From: Rubrivivax sp.
GTDB lineage: Bacteria; Pseudomonadota; Gammaproteobacteria; Burkholderiales; Burkholderiaceae_C
Direction of reading: 5' to 3'
NCBI GenBank assembly: GCA_027491255.1
Contig: JAIXWM010000082.1
Location: 28,358 to 92,357 of the forward strand
Length of the DNA stretch: 64,000 nucleotides
Notes under the pieces: model-generated
What the model was told of the DNA's origin: nothing
Seen by the model: only the letters and a program-made list of their open reading frames with translations
The model's database searches: none
Shown here: positions 50,355-58,600 of the stretch, one piece after another
Position numbering within the stretch: the first letter of the stretch is position 1
How the letters are laid out: each line of letters begins with the position of its first letter
Translations under genes and position numbers: made by a program

Positions 50355-51137
50355 ATGGGTTTTCTCGCCGGCAAACGCCTGCTCGTGACCGGAGTGCTGA
50401 ACCAGCGCTCGATCGCCTACGGCATCGCCCGCGCCTGCCGGCGCGAGGGAGCCGAACTCGCCTTCAGCTACGTCGGAGAGCGTTTCAAAGACCGCATCGC
50501 CGAAATCGCAGCAGATTTCGGCTCATCGCTCACCTTCGACTGCGACGTCGGCGCCGACACGCAGATCGAGCGCATGTTCAGCCAACTCGGCGAGCACTGG
50601 AGCGGCTTCGACGGCTTCGTCCATGCCATCGGCTTCGCCCCGCGCGAGGCGATCGCCGGCGACTTCCTCGACGGCCTGTCACGCGAGGCCTTCCGCATTG
50701 CCCACGACATCTCCGCCTACAGCTTCCCGGCCCTGGCCAAGGCCGCCGCGCCAAGGCTGAACCCGGGCTCGGCCCTGCTGACACTGACCTACCTGGGCGC
50801 CGAGCGCGTCGTGCCCGGCTACAACACCATGGGGCTGGCCAAGGCTTCGCTCGAGGCGAGCGTGCGCTACCTGGCCGCCAGCCTGGGCCCCAAGGGCGTG
50901 CGCGTCAACGGCATCTCGGCCGGGCCGATCAAGACGCTGGCGGCCTCGGGCATCAAGGGATTCGGCAAGATCCTCGACGTCGTCGAGCGCGATGCGCCTC
51001 TGCGACGCAACGTGACGATCGACGACGTCGGCAACGTGGCCGCCTTCCTGCTGTCGGACCTGGCCGCCGGCGTCACCGGCGAGATCACCTACGTCGACGG
51101 CGGCTTCAGCCGGGTGGCCGGGGGCATGGAAGGCTGA
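50355..51137 (+). CDS. fabI: Enoyl-ACP reductase (NADH)
   Basis: FabI performs the last reduction of each fatty acid elongation cycle and is the target of triclosan-type inhibitors. The 260-residue protein has the NADH site [29 protein letters not shown], and the catalytic Tyr and Lys in [20 protein letters not shown], with [14 protein letters not shown] after it. CGGAGG at 50345-50350 precedes the ATG. It is divergent from the rimP operon; its own promoter is not clear. Confidence 0.96.
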   Translation: MGFLAGKRLLVTGVLNQRSIAYGIARACRREGAELAFSYVGERFKDRIAEIAADFGSSLTFDCDVGADTQIERMFSQLGEHWSGFDGFVHAIGFAPREAIAGDFLDGLSREAFRIAHDISAYSFPALAKAAAPRLNPGSALLTLTYLGAERVVPGYNTMGLAKASLEASVRYLAASLGPKGVRVNGISAGPIKTLAASGIKGFGKILDVVERDAPLRRNVTIDDVGNVAAFLLSDLAAGVTGEITYVDGGFSRVAGGMEG

Positions 51138-51187
51138 AGCGCTGGGTGGAACCCCACCCCACCCCGCCGTGCCGCGCCGGCGCGCGG

Positions 51188-53446
51188 TCAATCCTTGACG
51201 CAATCGACGAAGTAGCGGCGCGAGCCGCCTTCGCCCTCCTCCTCGACCAGGCCGTGCACGTCGGTGTCGAAACCGGGAAAAGCGGCGTTGAAGGAACGCG
51301 TGAACTTCAGGTAGTCGACGATGCGCTGGTTGAAGCGCTCGCCAGGGATCAGCAACGGTATCCCCGGCGGATACGGCGTCAGCAAGGAAGTCGTCACCCG
51401 CCCCTCGAGCACGTCGATGGGCACGCGTTCGGTCTGGCGGTGCGCGATCTTCGCGAAGGCATCGCTCGGCTTCATCGCCGGCTGCAGGTCCGACAGGTAC
51501 ATGCCGGTGACCAGGCGGGCCACGTCACCACGTGAATAGGCCTCGTGGATGCTCTGGCACAAGTCGCGCAGGCCGGTGCGTTCGTAGCGCGGGTGCGCGG
51601 CGCAGAACTCGGGCAGCACGCGCCACATCGGCTGATTGCGGTCGTAGTCGTCCTTGAACTGCTGCAGCGCCGTGAGCAGCGTGTTCCACCGGCCCTTGGT
51701 GATGCCGATGGTGAACATGATGAAGAAGGAATACAGGCCCGTCTTCTCGACCACGACCCCGTGCTCGGCCAGGAACTTGGTGACCACCGCCGCCGGGATG
51801 CCGGTCTTGGCGAAGCGCCCCGACAGGTCCAGGCCGGGGGTGATGATGGTGCTCTTGACCGGGTCCAGCAGGTTGAAGCCGGGCGCGAGGTCGCCGAAGC
51901 CGTGCCACTTGTCGGTGGCCTTCAGCATCCAGGTCTCGGCGCGCCCGATGCCTTCGTTGGCCAGGCGGTCCGGGCCCCAGACCTTGAACCACCAGTCGCG
52001 CCCGTATTCCTTGTCCACCTTGCGCATCGCGCGGCGGAAGTCCATCGACTCGAGGATGCTCTCCTCGACCAGCGCCGTGCCCCCGGGCGGCTCCATCATC
52101 GCCGCAGCCACGTCGCAGCTCGCGATGATCGCGTACTGCGGGCTGGTCGAGGTGTGCATCAGGTAGGCCTCGTTGAAGAGGTGCCGGTCGAGCTTTCGGT
52201 TCTGGGCGTCCTGCACCAGGACGTGCGAGGCCTGGCTCAGGCCGGCCAGCAGCTTGTGCGTGCTCTGGGTCGCGAAGACAAGCTGGTCGCTCGGCCGCGG
52301 CCGCTTCTTGCCCATGGCGTGGAAGCTGCCGTAGAAGGGGTGGAAAGCCGCGTGAGGCAGCCAGGCCTCGTCGAAGTGCAGCGTGTCGATGTAGCCATCC
52401 AGCGAGTGCTTGATCGTCTCGGTGTTGTAGAGCACACCGTCGTAGGTGCTCTGCGTCAGCGTGAGGATCTTGGGGCGAACCTTCTTCGCGTCCACCCCGG
52501 CCAGCAGCGGGTTGGCGGCGATGCGCTTCCTGATCGCCGCGGGCGAGAACTCGGACTGCGGAATCGGCCCGATGATGCCGAAATGGTTGCGCGTGGGCGG
52601 CAGGAACACCGGCACAGCGCCCGTCATGATGATCGAGTGCAGGATGCTCTTGTGGCAGTTGCGGTCGACCACGACCACGTCGCCCGGCGCCACCGTGTGG
52701 TGCCACACCATCTTGTTGCTGGTGCTGGTGCCGTTGGTGACGAAGAAGCAATGGTCGGCGTTGAAGATGCGCGCCGCGTTCTTCTCGCTCGCGGCCACCG
52801 GGCCGGTGTGGTCGAGCAGCTGGCCGAGCTCGTCGACCGCGTTGCAGACGTCGGCGCGCAGCATGTTCTCGCCGAAGAACTGGTGGAACATCTGGCCCAC
52901 CGGGCTCTTCAGGAAGGCCACGCCGCCGCTGTGGCCTGGGCAGTGCCACGAGTAGGAACCGTCCTGGGCGTAGTCCATCAGCGCCTTGAAGAAGGGCGGC
53001 GCCAGCGAGTCCAGATAGCTCTTGGCCTCGCGGATGATGTGACGCGCCACGAACTCGGGCGTGTCCTCGAACATGTGGATGAAGCCGTGCAGTTCGCGCA
53101 GGATGTCGTTCGGGATGTGCTGCGAAGTGCGCGTCTCGCCGTACAGGTAGATCGGGATGTCGGCGTTGCGAAAGCGGATCTCGCCGATGAACTTGCGCAG
53201 GTTCAGCACCGCGGGGTCGAGCTCGGGGCCGGGCGTGAATTCCTCGTCGTCGATGGACAGGATGAAGGCGCTGGCGCGGCTTTGCTGCTGCGCGAACTGG
53301 CTCAGGTCGCCGTAGCTCGTCACGCCCAGGACCTCGAAGCCCTCTTTCTCGATGGCCTGCGCGAGCGCGCGGATGCCCAGCCCGGAGGTGTTCTCGGAGC
53401 GGAAGTCCTCGTCGATGATGACGACGGGAAAGCGAAAGCGGATCAT
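51188..53446 (-). CDS. Arginine/lysine/ornithine decarboxylase, fold type I
   Basis: A 752-residue PLP decarboxylase of the large (SpeF/CadA/AdiA) family. An N-terminal receiver-like wing domain (VVIIDEDFRSENTSGLGIRA) is followed by the catalytic domain: WHCPGHSGGVAFLKSPVG, FFVTNGTSTSNKMVWH, the PLP Asp in LHFDEAWLPHAAFHPFY, and the PLP lysine in ATQSTHKLLAGLSQASHV. The C-terminal domain is complete (YPPGIPLLIPGERF). Which amino acid is used cannot be read safely. The start at 53446 matches the family N-terminus; the open frame continues upstream without support. Confidence 0.92.
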   Translation of the reverse strand: MIRFRFPVVIIDEDFRSENTSGLGIRALAQAIEKEGFEVLGVTSYGDLSQFAQQQSRASAFILSIDDEEFTPGPELDPAVLNLRKFIGEIRFRNADIPIYLYGETRTSQHIPNDILRELHGFIHMFEDTPEFVARHIIREAKSYLDSLAPPFFKALMDYAQDGSYSWHCPGHSGGVAFLKSPVGQMFHQFFGENMLRADVCNAVDELGQLLDHTGPVAASEKNAARIFNADHCFFVTNGTSTSNKMVWHHTVAPGDVVVVDRNCHKSILHSIIMTGAVPVFLPPTRNHFGIIGPIPQSEFSPAAIRKRIAANPLLAGVDAKKVRPKILTLTQSTYDGVLYNTETIKHSLDGYIDTLHFDEAWLPHAAFHPFYGSFHAMGKKRPRPSDQLVFATQSTHKLLAGLSQASHVLVQDAQNRKLDRHLFNEAYLMHTSTSPQYAIIASCDVAAAMMEPPGGTALVEESILESMDFRRAMRKVDKEYGRDWWFKVWGPDRLANEGIGRAETWMLKATDKWHGFGDLAPGFNLLDPVKSTIITPGLDLSGRFAKTGIPAAVVTKFLAEHGVVVEKTGLYSFFIMFTIGITKGRWNTLLTALQQFKDDYDRNQPMWRVLPEFCAAHPRYERTGLRDLCQSIHEAYSRGDVARLVTGMYLSDLQPAMKPSDAFAKIAHRQTERVPIDVLEGRVTTSLLTPYPPGIPLLIPGERFNQRIVDYLKFTRSFNAAFPGFDTDVHGLVEEEGEGGSRRYFVDCVKD

Positions 53447-53556
53447 CTTGCAGCCCTGCCCGGGTGGCCCCGGCGTGAACGAGTCGGCGCGCAGTGTAGG
53501 GCTGCATGTGCCACCGCTACACTGCCCGACGTCACGGTGTGGCGGGAGATGCACAG

Positions 53557-53997
53557 ATGGACTTCCAGGCCTCGACGCTGTGGTGGGTGCTGGCCGGGCT
53601 GCTGGTGGTGGCCGAGCTCCTCAGCGGCACCTTCTACCTGCTGATGCTCGCCCTCGGCGCGGTGGCGGCGGCACTGTCCGCGCACGTCGGCGCCGACTTC
53701 AGCATCCAGCTCGTTGCCGCGGCGTTGGTGGGCGGAGGAACCACGGCCGCCTGGCACCTGAAGCGAGCCCGCGCGCCGCGCTCTGCGCCGGCGGCCTCCA
53801 ACGCCGACGTCAACCTCGACATCGGCCAGACCGTCATGGTCGAGGCCTGGGACGCGCAAGGCCTGGCCAGCGTTCGCCACCGCGGCGCGGCCTGGACTGC
53901 GCGCCACGCGGGCCCCGGCCAGCCCCGGCCAGGCGCACACCTCATCGTGGCCGTGCACGGCAACCGCCTCGAGCTCGCTGCGCAGGAGCACGGTTAG
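53557..53997 (+). CDS. NfeD-family membrane protein
   Basis: A 146-residue short NfeD protein: two to three hydrophobic helices at residues 8-65 (LWWVLAGLLVVAELLSG, FYLLMLALGAVAAALSA) and a C-terminal OB-fold domain with DIGQTVMVEAWDAQGLASV and AAWTARH. Short NfeD proteins pair with SPFH proteins, and one is encoded 102 bases downstream on the same strand. They are thought to organise membrane microdomains and quality control. Start ATG 53557. Confidence 0.88.
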   Translation: MDFQASTLWWVLAGLLVVAELLSGTFYLLMLALGAVAAALSAHVGADFSIQLVAAALVGGGTTAAWHLKRARAPRSAPAASNADVNLDIGQTVMVEAWDAQGLASVRHRGAAWTARHAGPGQPRPGAHLIVAVHGNRLELAAQEHG

Positions 53998-54099
53998 GGT
54001 CTTGCGCGGCGCCGCGGCAAGCGGACCACGCCTGCCTGTACCCTTCGCATCCTGGCGCCCGTCAACCGGCCTGGCACCGCCCCACCAAGGAACCATTGC

Positions 54100-55014
54100 A
54101 TGGAAATCGCCGTCGTCGTCCTTGTGGTCGCCGTGGTCTTCATCGCCCGCAGCTTCAAGATCGTCCCGCAGCAGCACGCCTGGGTCGTCGAACGTCTGGG
54201 CAAGTACGACCGCACGCTCACGCCCGGGTTGAAGTTCATCGTCCCCTTCATCGAGCGCGTGGCCTACCGGCACTCGCTGAAGGAGGTGCCGCTGGACGTG
54301 CCCAGCCAGGTCTGCATCACCCGCGACAACACGCAGCTCCAGGTCGACGGCATCCTGTACTTCCAGGTCACCGACCCGATGCGCGCGAGCTACGGCTCGA
54401 GCGACTACATCGTCGCCATCACGCAGCTTGCGCAGACCACGCTGCGCAGCGTGGTGGGCAAGATGGAACTCGACAAGACCTTCGAGGAGCGCGACCTGAT
54501 CAACGCCTCGGTCGTCAGCGCGCTCGACGAGGCGGCGCTGAACTGGGGCGTGAAGGTGCTGCGCTACGAGATCAAGGACCTGACGCCACCCGCGGAGATC
54601 CTGCGCTCGATGCAGGCCCAGATCACTGCCGAACGCGAGAAGCGCGCGCTGATCGCTGCCTCGGAGGGCCGGCGCCAGGAGCAGATCAACATCGCCACCG
54701 GCGAGCGCGAGGCCTTCATCGCCCGCTCCGAGGGCGAGAAGCAGGCCGAGATCAACAAGGCCCAGGGCGAGGCGGCCGCCATCACCGCCGTGGCCGAGGC
54801 CACGGCCGCGGCCATCCGCCAGATCGCCGCCGCCATTCGCGAGCCCGGGGGCGAGCAGGCGGTGCAGCTGAAGGTGGCCGAGCGCGCCGTCGATGCCTAC
54901 GGCGCATTGGCCAAGGCCAACAACACGATGATCGTGCCGGGCAACATGAGCGAGGTCTCGGCCCTGATCGGCACCGCGATGACCCTGCTGAAGCAAGCCC
55001 GGAACACCCCATGA
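54100..55014 (+). CDS. SPFH/band-7 (stomatin-like, QmcA-type) protein
   Basis: A 304-residue SPFH protein with an N-terminal membrane anchor (IAVVVLVVAVVFIA, residues 3-16). The band-7 domain (IVPQQHAWVVERLGKYDRTL, LDVPSQVCITRDNTQLQVDG) is followed by a charged helical segment rich in Glu/Ala (AEREKRALIAASEGRRQ, EGEKQAEINKAQGEAAA) that mediates oligomerisation. It is the likely partner of the NfeD protein. Its stop overlaps the next gene (ATGA). Confidence 0.93.
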   Translation: MEIAVVVLVVAVVFIARSFKIVPQQHAWVVERLGKYDRTLTPGLKFIVPFIERVAYRHSLKEVPLDVPSQVCITRDNTQLQVDGILYFQVTDPMRASYGSSDYIVAITQLAQTTLRSVVGKMELDKTFEERDLINASVVSALDEAALNWGVKVLRYEIKDLTPPAEILRSMQAQITAEREKRALIAASEGRRQEQINIATGEREAFIARSEGEKQAEINKAQGEAAAITAVAEATAAAIRQIAAAIREPGGEQAVQLKVAERAVDAYGALAKANNTMIVPGNMSEVSALIGTAMTLLKQARNTP

Positions 55015-55382
55015 AGGCCCTGAACGTCCTGGGCACCGAGCTCGTGCCCTGCTCCTACGACCCGCTGACCGGCTGGCTGCGCGACGGCTGGTGCCACACC
55101 GATGCCTACGACGCCGGCAGCCACGTGATCTGCACCCGCGTGACGGTGGAGTTCCTCAACCACCAGTTCGAGCGCGGCAACGACCTGATCACCCCGAGCC
55201 CCGAGCACCGCTTCGCCGGCCTGAAGCCAGGCAACCGGTGGTGTGTGTGCGCGCAGCGCTGGAAAGAGGCCTACCTGGCCGGCTGCGCCCCGCCAGTGGT
55301 GCTGGAGAGCACGCACCGCAAGGCACTCGAGTTCGTGCCTCTGGCATGGCTTCAGGAACACGCCTGGCAGCCCGTGGGCTAA
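55011..55382 (+). CDS. DUF2237-family protein
   Basis: A 123-residue protein of the DUF2237 family, function unknown. The conserved cores are visible: GWLRDGWCHTDAYDAGSHVI, FERGNDLITPSPEHRFAGLK, GNRWCVCAQRWKEA and APPVVLESTHRKALEFVPL. Cys28 and the Cys pair in WCVCA are family-conserved and may bind metal. It starts inside the stop of the SPFH gene (ATGA), so it is translated with it, which suggests but does not prove a shared role. Confidence 0.85.
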   Translation: MKALNVLGTELVPCSYDPLTGWLRDGWCHTDAYDAGSHVICTRVTVEFLNHQFERGNDLITPSPEHRFAGLKPGNRWCVCAQRWKEAYLAGCAPPVVLESTHRKALEFVPLAWLQEHAWQPVG

Positions 55383-55451
55383 ACTGCGCCGCTTCGCTGG
55401 GGCTCACGGCTCCAGCACTGTCCGCCGGCCTGTGCCGCGCGGCATCCCTGC

Positions 55452-55542
55452 GGAGGGATGGATGAGTGGTTTAAGTCGCACGCCTGGAAAGCGTGTGTGG
55501 GTTAACAGCCCACCGCGGGTTCGAATCCCGCTCCCTCCGCCA
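55452..55542 (+). tRNA. tRNA-Ser, anticodon GGA
   Basis: The acceptor stem GGAGGGA pairs with TCCCTCC, followed by G73 and an encoded CCA. The anticodon arm CACGCCTGGAAAGCGTG presents GGA, reading UCC and UCU. A long class II variable arm (GTGGGTTAACAGCCCAC) and the T-arm GCGGGTTCGAATCCCGC are present. All stems close; the gene looks functional. The downstream 224 bases to the first cupin gene hold nothing recognised. Confidence 0.97.
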
Positions 55543-55766
55543 GCACGCCAGCCCAAACGCTCCGCGACAGTGTCCAAGAGCACCGTCGAGACCATCGGCG
55601 TCTTGGTTGTGGTCGTGCGGCGCGCTTGACGCAGCAGCTCAGCCGCTGTGGCCACGAATGACGGGGCCATGCCATCGGGCACGCGCTGAGGGCCCGACCG
55701 ACTGCAACAGCGCCCCTTCCCATCTGGCCCGCATGCGCCAATAATCGGCGCAACAACGCAGCCCCC

Positions 55767-56663
55767 ATGCAATTCTTCGCCTTCGAGGATGCCCCGCTCC
55801 ACACCCGGGGCGAAAACCACCGTGTCGGCACCTTTCGCTACAAGGACCTGGGCCAGGGCGCGCCGGGGCAGCCCGGCAACTTCTACCTGCGCTGGGTCCT
55901 GAGCGCGAGCGACTTCTTCTCGCCGCGCCATTTCCACAACTTCGACCAGGTGCGGTTTCAGTTGCGCGGCACCTTCGCCTTCGGCGAAGACGGGACGATG
56001 CATCCCGGCACGATCGGCTACTTTCCCGAGAGCACGCCCTATGGCCCCCAGACCTCGGCCGAGGACACCGCCCAACTCGTGCTGCAGATCGGCGCCCCGG
56101 GTGGCGCCGGCTATGTGGGTGAGGTCGAGCGTACCGCGGCGGTCGCGGCCCTGAACAGGTCAGGCCGCTTCAGCGGTGGACGCTACTTCGCAGCGTCCGA
56201 CGCCGGCGGGTCCGGGCAGGACGGCTTCGAGGCGGCCTGGGAGCAAGCCTCCGGCCGCAAGGTGCGTTACGCGCGCCGGCGCTTCGAGCGCCCGATGCTC
56301 GTGCATCCCGACGCATTCGAATGGTTGGCGCACGCCACCCTGCCAGGCGTGCGGCACAAGCGGCTGTGGGACTTCGGGTGCCAGACCGTGGGCTGCGAGC
56401 TCTACGGTCTGGACGCTGGAGCGCAACTGCCGCTGAGCGGCCCGTTGACCGCCTGGGTGATGTCCGGCGCCGGCGGCTGCTCCCACGGCACATCGACTTT
56501 GCCCTATGCGCCCTGCGACGCCCTGCACCTCGAAGCGGCCGAGCACGCGAATCTGAAAGCGCACGCAGCCAGCGAAATCCTGGTCCTGACACACCCCGTG
56601 TTCACAGACCGGACGTTGCCTGGCGGCGCAGCCCTCCCCTCTTCAACCCCGGAGCACGCATGA
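55767..56663 (+). CDS. Cupin-like protein A of a paralogous pair (one metal ligand lost)
   Basis: A 298-residue cupin-type protein. Metal-site motif SPRHFHNFDQVRFQLRG gives His55 and His57, and GTIGYFPESTPYGPQ follows, where Pro91 takes the place of the His found in the neighbouring paralogue. A second domain follows from about residue 150. I do not know the function. The next gene is a paralogue with the same motif order; they overlap by ATGA, so the two proteins are probably made in equal amounts and may form a heteromer. Confidence 0.75.
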   Translation: MQFFAFEDAPLHTRGENHRVGTFRYKDLGQGAPGQPGNFYLRWVLSASDFFSPRHFHNFDQVRFQLRGTFAFGEDGTMHPGTIGYFPESTPYGPQTSAEDTAQLVLQIGAPGGAGYVGEVERTAAVAALNRSGRFSGGRYFAASDAGGSGQDGFEAAWEQASGRKVRYARRRFERPMLVHPDAFEWLAHATLPGVRHKRLWDFGCQTVGCELYGLDAGAQLPLSGPLTAWVMSGAGGCSHGTSTLPYAPCDALHLEAAEHANLKAHAASEILVLTHPVFTDRTLPGGAALPSSTPEHA

Positions 56664-57511
56664 ACATCGCCCACGCCGAAACCACCCCCTGGGGACCCGT
56701 GCGCACGCTGCGCGGCGGCAAGCTGACCTTCAAGGAACTGCTGGCCGGCACGGATGGCACGCTGACGAACTTCTCGCTCGTGCTGGCGGACACCGACATC
56801 AGCTTCAAGTCGCCGCGCCACCGCCACAACTTCGACCAGATCCGCATCACGCTGCAGGGCTCCACCAACTACGGGCCGCGCCAGAACATCGAGGTCGGCG
56901 ACATCGCCTACTTCCCCGAGGGTGTGCACTACGGTCCGCAGGACCAGGAACTGGTGGGCCAGTCGAGCATGGCGATGGTCATCCAGTTCGGCGGCGCCTC
57001 GGGCAACGGCTACATGAGCCAAGTCCAGGCACGTCAAGCCCAGAAGGAACTCGAAGCGCACGGGCGCTTCGAGGACGGCGTCTTCCGGCGCGAGCGAACC
57101 CCGGAAGGCGGCCGGGTCAACCAGGACGCCTACGAGGCGATCTGGGAACACACGAACGGTCGCCGCATCGAATACCCCCGGCCGCGGCTGACCGAACCCG
57201 TGCATTTCCGGGCAGCCAACATCCCGTGGCAGCCTGTGGACGGACAGCCCGGCGCGAGCACCAAGGAACTCGGCAGTTTCAGCGAGCGGGGCATCCGCAT
57301 CGGCTGCGTCAATCTGGACGCTGGCGCTTCCTATGCACTGCCCGTGCTGCCGCAGGAACGGATCCTGTTCTTCAACGAAGGAGCGGGCACGTTCTCCAGC
57401 GGCGAGCACTGGGCGCGGTGGGACGCAACGCTTCTGGCCAGCGGCGAGGCGCCCGTGATGAGAGCCACCGAAACCACCGACGCCATGGTGCTGGTGTTGC
57501 CCCGTTTTTAA
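56660..57511 (+). CDS. Cupin-like protein B of a paralogous pair
   Basis: A 283-residue paralogue of the preceding protein. The motif SPRHRHNFDQIRITLQG carries His54 and His56, and DIAYFPEGVHYGPQ supplies His90, giving a complete three-His cupin site. The second half (SERGIRIGCVNLDAGASYAL) again looks cupin-like, without the HxH motif. Function unknown; oxygenase, isomerase or lyase activity on a small acid is possible for such proteins. Translation is coupled to the gene before, and the Bug receptor gene starts 12 bases after its stop. Confidence 0.75.
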   Translation: MNIAHAETTPWGPVRTLRGGKLTFKELLAGTDGTLTNFSLVLADTDISFKSPRHRHNFDQIRITLQGSTNYGPRQNIEVGDIAYFPEGVHYGPQDQELVGQSSMAMVIQFGGASGNGYMSQVQARQAQKELEAHGRFEDGVFRRERTPEGGRVNQDAYEAIWEHTNGRRIEYPRPRLTEPVHFRAANIPWQPVDGQPGASTKELGSFSERGIRIGCVNLDAGASYALPVLPQERILFFNEGAGTFSSGEHWARWDATLLASGEAPVMRATETTDAMVLVLPRF

Positions 57512-57523
57512 GGACGAGCCCCC

Positions 57524-58489
57524 ATGAAACGCAAGACCTTCCTCAGCCTGAGCCTCCTGAGCGTGGCGCTCGGCGGCGCCAGCAGCGCCATCGCGCAGGG
57601 CTACCCCAACAAGCCCGTGAAGCTGATCATCGCCTCGGCGCCGGGTGGCGGCACAGACGGCATCGGCCGCGTGATCGCCGAGGCGCTGGGCGGCATCCTG
57701 AAGCAGTCCGTGGTGCCGGAGAACAAGGCCGGCGCCAGCGGCCAGATCGGATCGGATGCGCTGCTCAAGAGCGCGCCCGACGGCTACACGATCATGATCA
57801 CGCAGAACGCGCACACGACCAACCCGGCGCTGTTTCGCAAGCTGCCCTACGACACGCTGAAGGACTTCACGCCCATCGCACCGCTGGCCACGTCACCGCT
57901 GGTGCTGGTGGCCGGCACCGCCAGCGGGGTCAAGTCGCTGAAGGACCTGGTGGACCTGGGCCGGCGCGACCCGAAGTCCTTGAACTTCGCCACGGCGGAG
58001 TCCTCGATCCGGTTGGCGGTGCAGCAGTTGAGCGACACCACCGGCCTGAAGATGCAGCAGTTGCCGTACAAGGGCACCGGCCCGGCGGTGACGGACGTGG
58101 CGGGCGGGCATGTCAACTTTGCCGTCACGACCATGGCCTCCGTTCTGCCCTTCCGCGGCACCGGGCGGATGAACTTCGTCGGCGTGCTCGCCGCAGAACG
58201 CTCGTCTTTCCTGCCCGAGGTGCCTACCTTGGCCGAGCAGGGCTTTCCGGGGATCGAGGTGCGTGGCTGGTGGGGCCTTTTCGGCCCGGCCAACCTGCCG
58301 CCGGCCGTCACGCAACAACTCAACGCGGCGGTGAGAACCGCGCTGCAGACGCCCGAAGTCCGCCAGAAGATCGGAAACTTCCTCGCCTCGCCCTGGCTCG
58401 CCACCCCGTCGGAGTTCGACGCATGGATTCAGCGTGAGGTGTCGAGCATCCAGCAACTGGCGCGCAAGGCGGGCATCGAGCCGGAGTAG
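57524..58489 (+). CDS. Bug/TctC-family periplasmic solute receptor
   Basis: A 321-residue receptor with a signal peptide (KRKTFLSLSLLSVALGGASS, cleavage near AIAQ). The mature part shows YPNKPVKLIIASAPGGGTDG, VVPENKAGASGQIGSDALL, LNFATAESSIRLAVQQL and LPYKGTGPAVTDVAGGHV. Bug proteins bind carboxylic acids, amides or aromatic acids. Tight linkage to the two cupin genes suggests it captures their substrate (inference). No membrane permease genes are near. GAC-type spacing of 12 bases and AAGGACG before the ATG support the start. Confidence 0.92.
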   Translation: MKRKTFLSLSLLSVALGGASSAIAQGYPNKPVKLIIASAPGGGTDGIGRVIAEALGGILKQSVVPENKAGASGQIGSDALLKSAPDGYTIMITQNAHTTNPALFRKLPYDTLKDFTPIAPLATSPLVLVAGTASGVKSLKDLVDLGRRDPKSLNFATAESSIRLAVQQLSDTTGLKMQQLPYKGTGPAVTDVAGGHVNFAVTTMASVLPFRGTGRMNFVGVLAAERSSFLPEVPTLAEQGFPGIEVRGWWGLFGPANLPPAVTQQLNAAVRTALQTPEVRQKIGNFLASPWLATPSEFDAWIQREVSSIQQLARKAGIEPE

Positions 58490-58600
58490 CCTTGGCTTGG
58501 CGGGCGCCGCAACCTGACGGCGCTCCTGCCCAGCACCGGTCGAGCCCTGACTGAGCGGCCGGCGCCGTCGCAAACCGGCACCAGCCCTTGGAACTGGCGC

